Source: Parazoarcus communis (GTDB lineage: Bacteria; Pseudomonadota; Gammaproteobacteria; Burkholderiales; Rhodocyclaceae). Taken from it: a DNA stretch of 64,000 bases. The stretch covers positions 2,604,001-2,668,000 of the forward strand of contig NZ_CP022188.1 of the NCBI RefSeq assembly GCF_003111665.1, read 5' to 3'. A model generated the notes under the pieces. The model made no database searches and had not been told where the DNA came from. It saw only the letters and a list, made by a program, of their open reading frames with translations. Both the position numbers and the translations under genes were made by a program. Positions 1 to 8,580 of this stretch are shown here, piece by piece (position 1 is the stretch's first letter; each line of letters begins with the position of its first letter).

Positions 1-222
1 AGAAGCCAGCGAGCAAATTGAAGAGAGAGCGGGGAAGTCACGAGTATCCTCAATGCAGCCACGAGTCTCCATGGCTCCGCGCTGCAGCGTCGCGCACCTC
101 AGTCACGCCGACATCATGCGCATGTCGCCGGATCAGCTCCGGCAAGCCTATTTCTATTACAAAAGAACTAAGTTATCAAGCGCCGGGATGTGACATCTGC
201 CTGCTTGATGCAGGGTTTGCGG
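1..222. other. Left-edge stretch, no recognised gene
   Basis: No confident gene. One plus-strand frame is open from the window edge and stops with TGA at 191-193; its last residues read SPDQLRQAYFYYKR before a short tail. It could be the 3' end of a gene starting outside the window, but the rest of the frame has no recognisable motif and the overlapping frames are equally open. The base composition drops in GC at 150-180, which suits an intergenic boundary. Confidence 0.3.
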
Positions 223-257
223 GCAGGATGGCAGCGGTTGTGCGGCTGCCATCCTGC
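223..257 (-). terminator. 13-bp stem-loop after ilvA
   Basis: A perfect 13-bp inverted repeat (GCAGGATGGCAGC at 223-235 and its complement at 245-257, 9-nt loop) begins 5 bp past the ilvA stop codon. The stem is strong enough to be an intrinsic terminator for ilvA, but the minus strand shows no clear U-run after it, so it may instead be an mRNA 3'-end stabiliser. Confidence 0.5.
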
Positions 258-262
258 AGGGG

Positions 263-1783
263 TCATGACAGGAACATGCGATAGGCCGGGTTTGTCGTCT
301 CGTCGACATACTCGTAGCCGAGGCGCTCGAGAAACGCATCGAAGGCGCCGTTGTCTTCCGGCGGAACCTGCATGCCCACCAGTACCCGGCCGAAGTCGGC
401 GCCGTGGTTGCGATAGTGAAAGAGGCTGATGTTCCAGTCCGAACGCAGATTCGACAGAAAGTTGATCAGGGCGCCCGGACGCTCGGGGAAGGTGAAGCGA
501 TAGATCACCTCGTTCTCTGCCTGGGGCGCGCGCCCACCGACCATGTAACGGACGTGGGTCTTGGCCAGTTCGTCGTCGGTCAGGTCGACGGCCGGCAGAT
601 CGTGACGCGCCAGCATTTCGACCAGTCGCGTGGCTTCGTTGCGGTTATGTACCGTCACGCCGACAAAGATGTGTGCCTTCTCGGCATCGGCATAACGGTA
701 GTTGAACTCGGTGATGTTGCGATTGCCGAGCAGGCTGCAGAACTTGCGGAAGGAGCCCGCGTGTTCCGGGATCGTGACTGCAAGTACCGCTTCGCGCTGC
801 TCGCCAAGCTCTGCACGCTCGGCCACGAAGCGCAGACGGTCGAAATTCATGTTGGCGCCGGAGGCGATCGCGACCAAGTGCTTGTCACGCAGTTTGTTGC
901 GGCGCGCGTATTCCTTGGCGCCGGCAACCGCAAGTGCGCCGGCGGGTTCGAGAATCGAGCGGGTGTCCTCGAACACGTCCTTGATTGCGGCGCAGATCGC
1001 GTCGTTATCGACCAGGATCATCTCATCGACATATTGCTGGCACAGGCGGAAGGTTTCGCGGCCCACCTCCTTGACGGCAGCACCATCGGCAAAGATGCCT
1101 ACCTGATCGAGCGCCACCCGTTTGCCGGCCGCCAGCGAACGCGTCATCGCGTCGGCATCGACGGCTTCGACGCCAATGATCCGGGTCTCCGGGCGCAGAC
1201 GCTTGATGTAGGCCGCGACACCTGAGATCAGGCCGCCGCCGCCGACGCAGCAGAATACGGCATGAATGGGTTGGGGGTGGGCGCGCAGGATCTCCATGCC
1301 GATGGTGCCCTGGCCCGCGATTACATCCGGATCGTCGAAAGGATGGACGAAGGTGAGCTTCTCGGCCTTCTCCAGTTCAAGCGCGTGGGCATAGGCATCG
1401 GAGTAGGACTCGCCCACCAGCACGACTTCACCGCCCCTGGCCTTGACCGCGTCGATCTTGATCTGTGGCGTGGTGCTGGGCATGACGATGACCGCACGGA
1501 CACCGAGTTTCTTCGCCGACAGCGCCACACCCTGGGCGTGATTGCCGGCCGAGGCGCAGATGACGCCCCGCTGCAGGGCCTGGGGCGACAGTTTGACCAT
1601 CTTGTTGTATGCACCGCGCAGCTTGAAACTGAATACCGGCTGCATGTCTTCGCGCTTGAAATACACTTGATTGTGAATTCGGGCGGAGAGATTGCTGGCG
1701 AAATCCAGTGGCGTCTCGATGGCGACGTCGTACACCTGGGCGTTGAGAATACGTTCCAGATAATCCGGGCTTGCGGCGGTCAT
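263..1783 (-). CDS. ilvA: Threonine ammonia-lyase, biosynthetic (506 aa)
   Basis: Deaminates L-threonine to 2-oxobutanoate, the committed step of isoleucine synthesis, using pyridoxal phosphate in the cytoplasm. The PLP lysine lies in SFKLRGAY (Lys54) and the phosphate-binding glycine loop is CVGGGGLISG. After a catalytic domain of about 320 residues come two ACT-like regulatory repeats (about 330-410 and 425-500). This is the long, isoleucine-inhibited IlvA architecture, not the short catabolic TdcB form. The ATG at 1783 matches where E. coli IlvA homology begins; an upstream in-frame codon would only add eight basic residues. The gene is downstream of hprK on the same strand, 113 bp away with a small stem-loop between, so it is probably a separate unit. 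Confidence 0.95.
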   Translation of the reverse strand: MTAASPDYLERILNAQVYDVAIETPLDFASNLSARIHNQVYFKREDMQPVFSFKLRGAYNKMVKLSPQALQRGVICASAGNHAQGVALSAKKLGVRAVIVMPSTTPQIKIDAVKARGGEVVLVGESYSDAYAHALELEKAEKLTFVHPFDDPDVIAGQGTIGMEILRAHPQPIHAVFCCVGGGGLISGVAAYIKRLRPETRIIGVEAVDADAMTRSLAAGKRVALDQVGIFADGAAVKEVGRETFRLCQQYVDEMILVDNDAICAAIKDVFEDTRSILEPAGALAVAGAKEYARRNKLRDKHLVAIASGANMNFDRLRFVAERAELGEQREAVLAVTIPEHAGSFRKFCSLLGNRNITEFNYRYADAEKAHIFVGVTVHNRNEATRLVEMLARHDLPAVDLTDDELAKTHVRYMVGGRAPQAENEVIYRFTFPERPGALINFLSNLRSDWNISLFHYRNHGADFGRVLVGMQVPPEDNGAFDAFLERLGYEYVDETTNPAYRMFLS

Positions 1784-1841
1784 GGCTTTGGCTTTGTGCG
1801 AGCGCACTGCGGTAAAGGGGCTGAGGGTAGCAGTCGATGCG

Positions 1842-1862
1842 GCACTGCGGCAAGCGCAGTGC
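1842..1862 (-). terminator. Short stem-loop between hprK and ilvA
   Basis: GCACTGCG and CGCAGTGC form an 8-bp stem with a 5-nt loop, 35 bp past the hprK stop codon. There is no U-run after it on the minus strand, so its role as terminator of the hprK transcript is only possible. Confidence 0.3.
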
Positions 1863-1896
1863 CCGAAAAAACATCCGGGCGCAAGGGGGAGTACCC

Positions 1897-2859
1897 TTAG
1901 TTCGCGAGATCGGAGGCGGTGCCGTCCGGCTTGTCCGCTTCGAGCAGTTTGATCTGGCGCTCGATAAACTCCTGGGTGGAGTCCACTCCCCGCAACTGCA
2001 GGATGGTCGAGCGCACCGCCGCCTCGAGCAGCACCGCAAGGTTGCGGCCGGCCGCAACTGGCAGGGTGACGCGGGGGACGGAGTCGCCAAGGATGTTCTG
2101 ATGTTCGCGCTGCATCGGAAGCCGGGTCGGGTCGTCCTGCCCCGGCTGACGGCGTTCAAGGTGGCAGATCAGCCGCAGGCGCATCTTGCGGCGACAGGCG
2201 GTTTCGCCAAAGATGGTGCGGATGTTGAGAATGCCGAGTCCGCGCACCTCGATGAAGTCCTGCAGCAGTTCGGGGCAGCGGCCCTCGAGTACGCTGGGCG
2301 CGATCCGCGAGAACTCGACGATGTCGTCGGCAACCAGGCCGTGACCGCGCGAGATCAGCTCCAGCGCAAGCTCGGATTTGCCGGCGCCGGAATTGCCGGT
2401 GATGAACACGCCAAGTCCGAGCACGTCCATGAACACACCGTGCAGCGACACCTTTTCGGCGAGCTGTCGTGACAGGTAAAGGCGCAGCTGGTCGATGACC
2501 CCGGCTGCCGGTTGGGGTGTGGTGAACAGCCCGACGTTGTGCGCCGCGCAGACGCCGTGGACAATATTGGGCACTTCGCAGCCATCGGCAAGGATGAAGG
2601 CAGGCGGGTGTGCCGACAGGATGTCGTTGAGGTGGTGTGCGACCTTGTCACGTGATTGCCGCTGCGCCCAGGCCAGCTCGGCTGCGCCGAGGATCTGCAG
2701 GCGGGTAGGGTGAATCAGGTTGAGGTGGCCAATCAGGTCGGCCGGCCAGATGCGCTCTTCGGCAACAGAGAGAACCGCGTCGATACTGCCGCTGACATGG
2801 GTCAGCTGCAGACGTTCGCGGTTGTCGTCATACAGCTGCGAGAGGCTCGTTTGTCGCAT
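1897..2859 (-). CDS. hprK: HPr kinase/phosphorylase (320 aa)
   Basis: Phosphorylates and dephosphorylates the seryl residue of HPr-type phosphocarriers; in proteobacteria it belongs to an incomplete, regulatory PTS. Visible features are the N-terminal HprK domain (1-130), His140 in the conserved HGV segment, the P-loop GNSGAGKS (155-162), and the HprK signature EVRGLGILN (204-212). The ATG at 2859 is chosen because family homology starts with it; the frame extends further upstream only through the ptsN gene. It overlaps the 3' end of ptsN by 32 bp, which implies translational coupling. In many betaproteobacteria rapZ follows hprK; here ilvA follows. Confidence 0.93.
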   Translation of the reverse strand: MRQTSLSQLYDDNRERLQLTHVSGSIDAVLSVAEERIWPADLIGHLNLIHPTRLQILGAAELAWAQRQSRDKVAHHLNDILSAHPPAFILADGCEVPNIVHGVCAAHNVGLFTTPQPAAGVIDQLRLYLSRQLAEKVSLHGVFMDVLGLGVFITGNSGAGKSELALELISRGHGLVADDIVEFSRIAPSVLEGRCPELLQDFIEVRGLGILNIRTIFGETACRRKMRLRLICHLERRQPGQDDPTRLPMQREHQNILGDSVPRVTLPVAAGRNLAVLLEAAVRSTILQLRGVDSTQEFIERQIKLLEADKPDGTASDLAN

Positions 2860-3313
2860 CGGAACCCCAGTCGTTGAACAGGGTGTGGAGTGCCTGTGCG
2901 TCGGGTGCGGCCTGCAGCTGTTCGCGGAAGCCGCGATCGCTGAACATCTGTGCCAGCTCCGACAAGAGCTGAAGGTGGGTCTCGTTGGCCTGTTCGGGTA
3001 CCAGCAGGACAAACAGCATGTTCACCGGACGGCCGTCGGGCGCATCGAACTGCACCGGGGCTTCGAGACGGAGAAAGGCGCCGGCTGCGTCCTTCAGGCC
3101 CTTGATGCGGCCGTGGGGAATGGCTATGCCCTGGCCGAGGCCGGTCGATCCGAGGCGTTCGCGCGCAAACAGGCTGTCAAACACCATGCTGCGGGCGATG
3201 CCCTGATTGTTCTCGAACAACAGGCCGGCCTGCTCGAAGACGCGCTTCTTGCTGCTGGCGTCGAGGTCGGCAACCACGTTCGAAAGTGGCAGGAGTTGGG
3301 AGATGAGGCTCAT
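2828..3313 (-). CDS. ptsN: Nitrogen-PTS EIIA protein (161 aa)
   Basis: EIIA-Ntr is the terminal phospho-acceptor of the nitrogen phosphotransferase chain (PtsP-NPr-PtsN). It regulates potassium transport, phosphate sensing and sigma-54 output rather than carrying sugar. The sequence is a single EIIA domain of the usual length with the phosphorylatable histidine in GIAIPHGR (His67). It sits in the classic rpoN-hpf-ptsN-hprK order and overlaps hprK. No ptsP, ptsH or permease gene is in the window. A 133-bp gap with a GC-rich stem-loop (3371-3390) separates it from hpf, so part of its mRNA may be processed or separately started. Confidence 0.95.
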   Translation of the reverse strand: MSLISQLLPLSNVVADLDASSKKRVFEQAGLLFENNQGIARSMVFDSLFARERLGSTGLGQGIAIPHGRIKGLKDAAGAFLRLEAPVQFDAPDGRPVNMLFVLLVPEQANETHLQLLSELAQMFSDRGFREQLQAAPDAQALHTLFNDWGSDATNEPLAAV

Positions 3314-3446
3314 GCGCTTTGGGGCTCACGCAGCGCCGCCGGAGCGGACGCAACGCTGAAAGGTCTCTCAGGCCCGGGTGAAGCCGGGCCGCCAAATTAA
3401 GCGGCGGATTATAACTTCACCTGGGGCTGAAAGGCCTGGTGAAAAA

Positions 3447-3770
3447 TCACGCCTCGGGGGTCTGGTGCTTGTGCGAGTCGTGGTGGTGATCGGTGCTCTT
3501 CTGCTTGTACTTGAGCACCTGGCGATCGAGCTTGTCGGTCATTGCGTCGATGGCTGCGTACAGGTCAGCGTCGGAGCTTTCGACGTGGATGTCCTTGCCG
3601 CGCACGTGCACGGTGACTTCAGCCTTCTGGTCGAGTTTCTCAACGGAAAGGATCACGTTCACGCTGGTAACGTTGTCGAAGTGGCGGATGACGCGGTCGA
3701 GCTTCCCGGAGACGTACTCGCGGATGGCCGGGGTCACTTCAACGTGGTGTCCGGTGATGTTGAGATTCAT
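3447..3770 (-). CDS. hpf: Ribosome hibernation promoting factor (107 aa)
   Basis: Short HPF/YfiA-family protein that binds the decoding centre of the 30S subunit and promotes 100S ribosome dimers in stationary phase. The protein begins MNLNITGHHVEVTPAIREYV, typical of short HPF, and ends in a His-rich tail (HHHDSHKH) common in proteobacterial members. At about 107 residues it lacks the C-terminal dimerisation domain of long HPF. The ATG at 3770 has a strong AGGAG ribosome-binding site at 3775-3779. It lies 17 bp downstream of rpoN, its usual partner, and is probably co-transcribed with it. Confidence 0.94.
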   Translation of the reverse strand: MNLNITGHHVEVTPAIREYVSGKLDRVIRHFDNVTSVNVILSVEKLDQKAEVTVHVRGKDIHVESSDADLYAAIDAMTDKLDRQVLKYKQKSTDHHHDSHKHQTPEA

Positions 3771-3787
3771 GGTAACTCCTCTTGGTA

Positions 3788-5242
3788 TCAAAGCGCTTTA
3801 CGCAGACTGACCGGCGGGATATTGAGTGATTCGCGGTATTTGGCGATTGTGCGCCGCGCGACCACGATACCCTGCTGGCCCAACAGATCGGCAATCTTTG
3901 CGTCGGACAGGGGTTTCTTCCTGTCTTCGGCATCCACCAGCTGGCGAATCAATGCACGAATCGCCGTAGAGGAGGCCGCACCACCGGTGTCAGTGGCAAC
4001 GTGACTGCCGAAAAAATACTTGAGTTCGAATACGCCGCGCGGTGTCGCCATGTACTTCTGAGTGGTGACACGCGATACGGTGGATTCATGCAGCTCGAGC
4101 TGGTCCGCGATCTCCCTGAGGGTCAATGGACGCATTGCCACCTCGCCATGATCGAAGAACTGTCGCTGCTGGTCAACGATGGCCTGAGATACACGCAAAA
4201 TGGTATCGAAGCGCTGTTGTACGTTCTTGATCAGCCAGCGTGCTTCCTGCAGCTGGCCGGTGAGGCCGCCGCCCTGGCCGCGGTTCTGCTGCAGCAGGCT
4301 CGCGTAGAGCTGATTGATGCGCAGGCGTGGCATGGCTTCGGCATTGAGCGACACCGTCCACCGGTTGCGGATCTTGCGCACGACGACATCGGGCAGCACG
4401 TAACGGGTTTCTTCGTTGGAATGCTGTGAGCCCGGGTGCGGGTCGAGTCGGCAGACCAGCGCCTGGGCATCGCGCAGGGCGTCGTCGTCGCACCCGGTGA
4501 GGCGCTTCAGCTTCGCAAAGTTTCGTTCGGCCAGCAGTTCGAGGTGCTGTTCGACAATGACCAGCGCCAGGTCACGGCAGCTGCCTGCAGGCATGGCCCG
4601 CAGCTGCAGGCCGAGACACTCCTGCGGGGTGCGTGCACCAATCCCCGCCGGTTCGAGCTGCTGCACATGTCGCAGGGCAATCGCGAGGTCGTCGAGGTCG
4701 TAGTCGAGCTCGGGCGGGAGCAGTTCGAGCAGGTCTTCAAGTTCCTGGTGCAGGTAGCCGTCGCTATCGAGTGCTTCGATGATGAAGCGCACCAGCAGGC
4801 GGTCACGGTCCGACAGGGGGGACAGCGCAACCTGCTGGTCGAGATAGTCGCGCAGCGAGGTGCCGGCGGCCTGGAACTCCTGGAAGTCGCTGTCCTCGTC
4901 GTCGTCGCTCTTGCTGCTGGCGCCGCTGCCGGTGCCCGACCAGTCCATGCCTTCGTCAAAGTCGGCCGATTCGTTCTCGTTGCGGGGCTCGGCTTCCTGG
5001 GTGGTCTCGGTGCTGGTCTCGCGCGGGGTCTCGGTTGCGGGCTGCGCATCGTTGCCGACAGCGGCCGGTGCGAAGTCGCTGCCGTCGCCGTCTTCGCGCT
5101 CGAGCATCGGGTTTTCCAGCAGAAAGCGTTCGATTTCCTGGTTGAGCTCGAGCGTGGAGAGCTGCAGCAGTTTGATGGACTGCTGAAGCTGCGGAGTGAG
5201 CGTCAGGTGCTGCGAGAGCTTGAGCTGAAGGGTCGGTTTCAT
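3788..5242 (-). CDS. rpoN: RNA polymerase sigma-54 factor (484 aa)
   Basis: Sigma-54 recognises -24/-12 promoters and needs AAA+ enhancer-binding proteins such as NtrC. Region I (1-50) is the Gln/Leu-rich activator-interacting segment. Region II (50-130) is long and acidic. The core-binding and HTH regions follow, and the C-terminal RpoN box ARRTIAKYRE is intact near residue 465. The length is normal. It lies between lptB and hpf on the minus strand with short gaps, the standard proteobacterial arrangement. The factor is directly relevant to this window because a -24/-12 match precedes the ammonium-transporter fusion near 60.1 kb. Confidence 0.97.
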   Translation of the reverse strand: MKPTLQLKLSQHLTLTPQLQQSIKLLQLSTLELNQEIERFLLENPMLEREDGDGSDFAPAAVGNDAQPATETPRETSTETTQEAEPRNENESADFDEGMDWSGTGSGASSKSDDDEDSDFQEFQAAGTSLRDYLDQQVALSPLSDRDRLLVRFIIEALDSDGYLHQELEDLLELLPPELDYDLDDLAIALRHVQQLEPAGIGARTPQECLGLQLRAMPAGSCRDLALVIVEQHLELLAERNFAKLKRLTGCDDDALRDAQALVCRLDPHPGSQHSNEETRYVLPDVVVRKIRNRWTVSLNAEAMPRLRINQLYASLLQQNRGQGGGLTGQLQEARWLIKNVQQRFDTILRVSQAIVDQQRQFFDHGEVAMRPLTLREIADQLELHESTVSRVTTQKYMATPRGVFELKYFFGSHVATDTGGAASSTAIRALIRQLVDAEDRKKPLSDAKIADLLGQQGIVVARRTIAKYRESLNIPPVSLRKAL

Positions 5243-5269
5243 GATGCCAGTCGAGGGTGCGTGCCGGAA

Positions 5270-5992
5270 TCAGAGGCGGAAGTGTTCGCCGAGGTAGACC
5301 TGGCGCACTTGCTCGTTGGCGATGATCTCGTGCGGCTTGCCGCTGGCAAGCACGCGCCCCTCGGTAATGATGGTTGCGCGGTCACAGATGCCGAGGGTCT
5401 CGCGCACGTTGTGGTCGGTGATCAGCACGCCGATATTGCGCTCCTTCAGGAAGCGGATGATCTTCTGGATGTCGAGGACCGCGATCGGATCTACGCCGGC
5501 AAACGGCTCGTCCAGCAGGATGAGGCGCGGGTCGGTGGCGAGCGCGCGGGCGATCTCGCACCGTCTGCGTTCGCCGCCGGACAGCGAGATGGCGGTGTTG
5601 TCGCGCAGGTGGGTAATTCCGAGTTCCTGGAGCAACTCTTCCAGGCGCTCGTCGATTTGCGCCACTGGCAGCCCGCGGAGCTCAAGCACGGCGCGGATGT
5701 TCTCGGCGACCGTGAGCTTGCGGAACACGCTCATTTCCTGCGGCAGGTATGACAGCCCCAGGCGCGCACGAGCGTGGATCGGCAGATCGGTCAGGCGGGC
5801 GTCGTCGAGCGTGATCTCGCCGCCGTCGGCGCGCACCAGACCGACGATCATGTAGAAACAGGTTGTCTTGCCTGCGCCATTGGGGCCCAGCAAGCCGACC
5901 ACTTCGCCCGAGCCGACCTCGAACGAAACGTCATGAACGACTGTGCGTGCCTTGTAGCGCTTTTGCAGGTCGGTGACCTTAAGCAGACTCAT
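5270..5992 (-). CDS. lptB: LPS export ABC transporter ATPase (240 aa)
   Basis: Cytoplasmic ATPase of the LptB2FG complex that extracts lipopolysaccharide from the inner membrane and pushes it over the LptC-LptA bridge to LptD/LptE. Seen are the Walker A motif GPNGAGKTT, the signature LSGGERRR, Walker [14 protein letters not shown] and the switch histidine in ITDHN. The length is typical. It overlaps the 3' end of recX by 14 bp. The usual upstream partners lptC and lptA are absent; recA-recX lie upstream instead. lptE and lptD are elsewhere in this window. Confidence 0.95.
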   Translation of the reverse strand: MSLLKVTDLQKRYKARTVVHDVSFEVGSGEVVGLLGPNGAGKTTCFYMIVGLVRADGGEITLDDARLTDLPIHARARLGLSYLPQEMSVFRKLTVAENIRAVLELRGLPVAQIDERLEELLQELGITHLRDNTAISLSGGERRRCEIARALATDPRLILLDEPFAGVDPIAVLDIQKIIRFLKERNIGVLITDHNVRETLGICDRATIITEGRVLASGKPHEIIANEQVRQVYLGEHFRL

Positions 5993-6428
5993 CAGGGTCT
6001 TCTTTCAACAGTTTGCAGATCACGTCAGTGGAAAAACCACGGGTTTGCAGGAAACGCGCCTGTCGCGCCCATTCGCGGCGATCGTCAGGGGCGAGGCCGA
6101 ATCTAGACTGCCACACTGCACGTGCGCGGTCGAGTTCGGATTCCACACATTCGCTCTCGATGGCCTCGTCGATCAAGGCCTTCGATACGCCACGCCTCGC
6201 GAGTTCGTGCCGCAGACGCTGACTGCCAAACCTGGCGGCCTTGCTGCGAATCCACGCTTCGGCAAACCGGGTGTCGGAGAGCAGTTCGAGTTCGCTCATG
6301 CGAACCAGTACGGCTTCGATCTCCTCGGCGCTGCCATACGGGGACAGCTTGCGTGCGAGCTCCGCCCGCGAGTGATCCCGACGGGCGAGGTGGCGCAGCG
6401 CGCGCTCGCGCAGACTCGGTTCGCCCAT
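5979..6428 (-). CDS. recX: Regulatory protein RecX (149 aa)
   Basis: RecX inhibits RecA filament extension and so tunes recombination and the SOS response. The protein is a small, Arg/Leu-rich, all-helical repeat protein with the family's [20 protein letters not shown] N-terminal repeat and a C-terminal LLKEDPD end. Its start lies 29 bp after the recA stop on the same strand, the standard recA-recX arrangement. The ribosome-binding site before the ATG at 6428 is weak, which fits low expression by read-through from recA. It overlaps lptB by 14 bp. Confidence 0.92.
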   Translation of the reverse strand: MGEPSLRERALRHLARRDHSRAELARKLSPYGSAEEIEAVLVRMSELELLSDTRFAEAWIRSKAARFGSQRLRHELARRGVSKALIDEAIESECVESELDRARAVWQSRFGLAPDDRREWARQARFLQTRGFSTDVICKLLKEDPDESA

Positions 6429-6457
6429 CAGGGGTCAGCGTCCGGGCGGGGCGGAAA

Positions 6458-7495
6458 TCAGGCTTCGGAAGCGACGGGTGCCGCGCCACCGAGCGCGGCC
6501 ATTTCGCCCAGTCCGACGGCTGCGCGGACCTTGTTCTCGATCTCGCGAGCCAGCGCCGGGTTTGCGCGCAGGAACTCGCGTGAGTTGTCCTTGCCCTGGC
6601 CGATCTTGTCGCCGTTGTACGAATACCAGGCGCCGGACTTGTCGACGATCTTGTAAGTCACGCCGAGGTCGATGATCTCGCCTTCGCGGGAGATGCCTTC
6701 TCCGTAGAGGATGTCGAAGTGCGCCTCCTTGAACGGCGGGGCGACCTTGTTCTTGACCACCTTGACGCGCGTTTCCGAGCCGACGACTTCGTCGCCCTTC
6801 TTGATGGCGCCGGTACGCCGGATGTCCATGCGGACCGATGCGTAGAACTTGAGGGCGTTACCACCGGTGGTGGTTTCGGGGCTGCCGAACATGACGCCGA
6901 TCTTCATCCGGATCTGGTTGATGAAGATCACGAGGGTGTTCGTACGCTTGATGTTGGCGGTCAGTTTGCGCAGCGCCTGCGACATCAGTCGTGCCTGAAG
7001 GCCTGGCAACTGGTCGCCCATCTCGCCTTCGATTTCGGCTTTCGGGGTCAGTGCGGCGACGGAGTCGATGACGACGATATCCACGCCGCCCGAACGCACC
7101 AGCATGTCGGCGATTTCGAGCGCCTGCTCGCCGGTGTCGGGCTGGGAAATCAGCAGGTCGTCGATGTTGACGCCGAGTTTCTCAGCGTAGCCCACGTCGA
7201 GCGCATGCTCGGCGTCGATAAACGATGCGGTGCCGCCGAGCTTCTGCATTTCGGCGATGACCTGGAGGGTCAGCGTGGTCTTGCCGGACGATTCCGGACC
7301 GTAGATCTCGACTACGCGGCCACGCGGCAGGCCGCCCAGGCCGAGGGCAATGTCCAGCCCGAGCGAGCCGGTGGAGACGGTCTGGATGTCGCGCTCGATA
7401 CTGCCGTCGCCCATCCGCATGATCGAGCCCTTGCCGAATTGCTTCTCGATTTGCGAGAGCGCGGCGGCAAGCGCCTTGGCCTTGTTGTCGTCCAT
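6458..7495 (-). CDS. recA: Recombinase RecA (345 aa)
   Basis: ATP-dependent strand-exchange protein and SOS co-protease. Walker [10 protein letters not shown], the DNA-binding loops (for example the [17 protein letters not shown] segment) and the ATP cap are all present. The ATG at 7495 ([20 protein letters not shown]) is the usual family start and has an AAGGA ribosome-binding site; the frame upstream is only the antisense or read-through of pncC. An extended -10 promoter element overlaps the pncC stop. No clear LexA box (CTGT-N8-ACAG) was found upstream by eye. Confidence 0.97.
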   Translation of the reverse strand: MDDNKAKALAAALSQIEKQFGKGSIMRMGDGSIERDIQTVSTGSLGLDIALGLGGLPRGRVVEIYGPESSGKTTLTLQVIAEMQKLGGTASFIDAEHALDVGYAEKLGVNIDDLLISQPDTGEQALEIADMLVRSGGVDIVVIDSVAALTPKAEIEGEMGDQLPGLQARLMSQALRKLTANIKRTNTLVIFINQIRMKIGVMFGSPETTTGGNALKFYASVRMDIRRTGAIKKGDEVVGSETRVKVVKNKVAPPFKEAHFDILYGEGISREGEIIDLGVTYKIVDKSGAWYSYNGDKIGQGKDNSREFLRANPALAREIENKVRAAVGLGEMAALGGAAPVASEA

Positions 7496-7522
7496 GAGTG
7501 GTCCTTCCTGAGTGAGACGCGA

Positions 7523-7531
7523 ATTATGGCA
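7523..7531 (-). promoter_or_regulatory. Extended -10 element for recA
   Basis: On the minus strand TGCCATAAT matches an extended -10 box (TGn plus a 5/6 match to TATAAT). It overlaps the pncC stop codon and is 27 bp upstream of the recA ATG. The -35 region is poor, as expected for extended -10 promoters. The same TGCCATAAT occurs directly in front of pepP. Confidence 0.45.
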
Positions 7532-8042
7532 CAGAGCTTGCTGAGATGCTGCTGTCCGAATCGGTAAGGCGAAGGACCTCTTCAAGTGCGGCAATGACGG
7601 TCTGCCGTCGCACGGCTTCGCGGTCGCCATCGAAGTGGCGGGTGGTGGGGAAGACATCGCCCCGGCGCAGCGCAGTGGCGATGCAAACCGTGCCCACCGG
7701 CTTTGCCGCACTGCCGCCGCCGGGCCCGGCAATACCTGAAACCGCGACGGTAATGCTGGCAAGGCTGTGCTTCAGGGCGCCGGTGGCCATCTCCGCAACC
7801 GTGGCTTCACTCACCGCGCCATGCGCAGCGAGCGTCCCGGTGCTGACGTCGAGCATGTCGATCTTTGCCGCGTTCGAGTAGGTGATGAAGCCGCGGTCGA
7901 ACCAGGTCGAGCTGCCCGCCGTGGCGGTGACGACCTCGGCAATCCAGCCGCCGGTGCAGGATTCTGCGGTGCCCAGCATCCAGCCCTTGCGGGTCAGGGC
8001 CTCGCCGACGCGGGCCGAGAGGTGTTCTAGCGTGTTGTCCAT
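7524..8042 (-). CDS. pncC: Nicotinamide-nucleotide amidase, CinA C-terminal type (172 aa)
   Basis: Deamidates nicotinamide mononucleotide to nicotinate mononucleotide in pyridine nucleotide recycling. The stand-alone CinA C-terminal domain is present with its signature [12 protein letters not shown] near the N-terminus and the glycine-rich [19 protein letters not shown] segment. It lacks the N-terminal molybdopterin-like domain of full CinA. The ATG at 8042 is 4 bp after the pgpA stop, so it is in an operon with pgpA and thiL and lies just upstream of recA, a common order for this family. Confidence 0.93.
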   Translation of the reverse strand: MDNTLEHLSARVGEALTRKGWMLGTAESCTGGWIAEVVTATAGSSTWFDRGFITYSNAAKIDMLDVSTGTLAAHGAVSEATVAEMATGALKHSLASITVAVSGIAGPGGGSAAKPVGTVCIATALRRGDVFPTTRHFDGDREAVRRQTVIAALEEVLRLTDSDSSISASSVP

Positions 8043-8046
8043 GGGT

Positions 8047-8580
8047 TCAGGCGCCGAAAATGGCAACGAGTACGGCAAGGGAGAGCAGGGTGTAGCCCGC
8101 TGCAAGAAGGTCGTCGAGCATGACCCCGAAACCGCCCTTGACCCGGCTGTCGGCCCAGCGGATGGGCGGTGGCTTGGTGATGTCGAACAGGCGGAACAGC
8201 GCCACTGCAACCGCCTGCCAGATCAGGCTTGCGGGTGTGAAGGCGAGGACGAGCCACATCGCGACCATTTCGTCCCAGACGATGGCGCCGTGATCGGAGG
8301 CGCCGAGCGCGCGTCCGGTGCGCTCGGCTGCCAGAATGCCGGCAACGAAGAGCGCGCACACCAGCGCGAGGAAGGTCGCTTCCGATAGCGGTGTGCGCAG
8401 CAAGGGATAGAGCAGCCATGCCAGCAGTGTGCCGGCTGTGCCCGGGGCCTTGGGCGAGAGCCCCGAGCCGAATCCGAGTGAAATGAAATGGGCCGGGTGG
8501 CTCAGCAGCAAGCGCGTGGTGGGGCGTGTTTCAGGCAAAGTGGTCGTATCCGGAAAGCATGGGAGAAAGCAGGCGGCCAT
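8047..8580 (-). CDS. pgpA: Phosphatidylglycerophosphatase A (177 aa)
   Basis: Membrane phosphatase that converts phosphatidylglycerol phosphate to phosphatidylglycerol. The family N-terminus HFISLGFGSGLSPKAPGTAGT is present, followed by the acidic motif GAIVWDEMVAMW and the RVKGGFGVMLDD segment whose aspartates bind metal. Three to four hydrophobic segments are visible. The ATG at 8580 makes a 50-bp overlap with thiL. A TTG at 8538 would give a 163-residue protein starting just before the conserved region and overlapping the thiL stop by only a few bases, so the true start is uncertain. Confidence 0.92.
   Translation of the reverse strand: MAACFLPCFPDTTTLPETRPTTRLLLSHPAHFISLGFGSGLSPKAPGTAGTLLAWLLYPLLRTPLSEATFLALVCALFVAGILAAERTGRALGASDHGAIVWDEMVAMWLVLAFTPASLIWQAVAVALFRLFDITKPPPIRWADSRVKGGFGVMLDDLLAAGYTLLSLAVLVAIFGA

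Noticed and set aside
7496-7560. LexA box upstream of recA
   Set aside because: No CTGT-N8-ACAG or close variant was found; only an extended -10 element could be supported.
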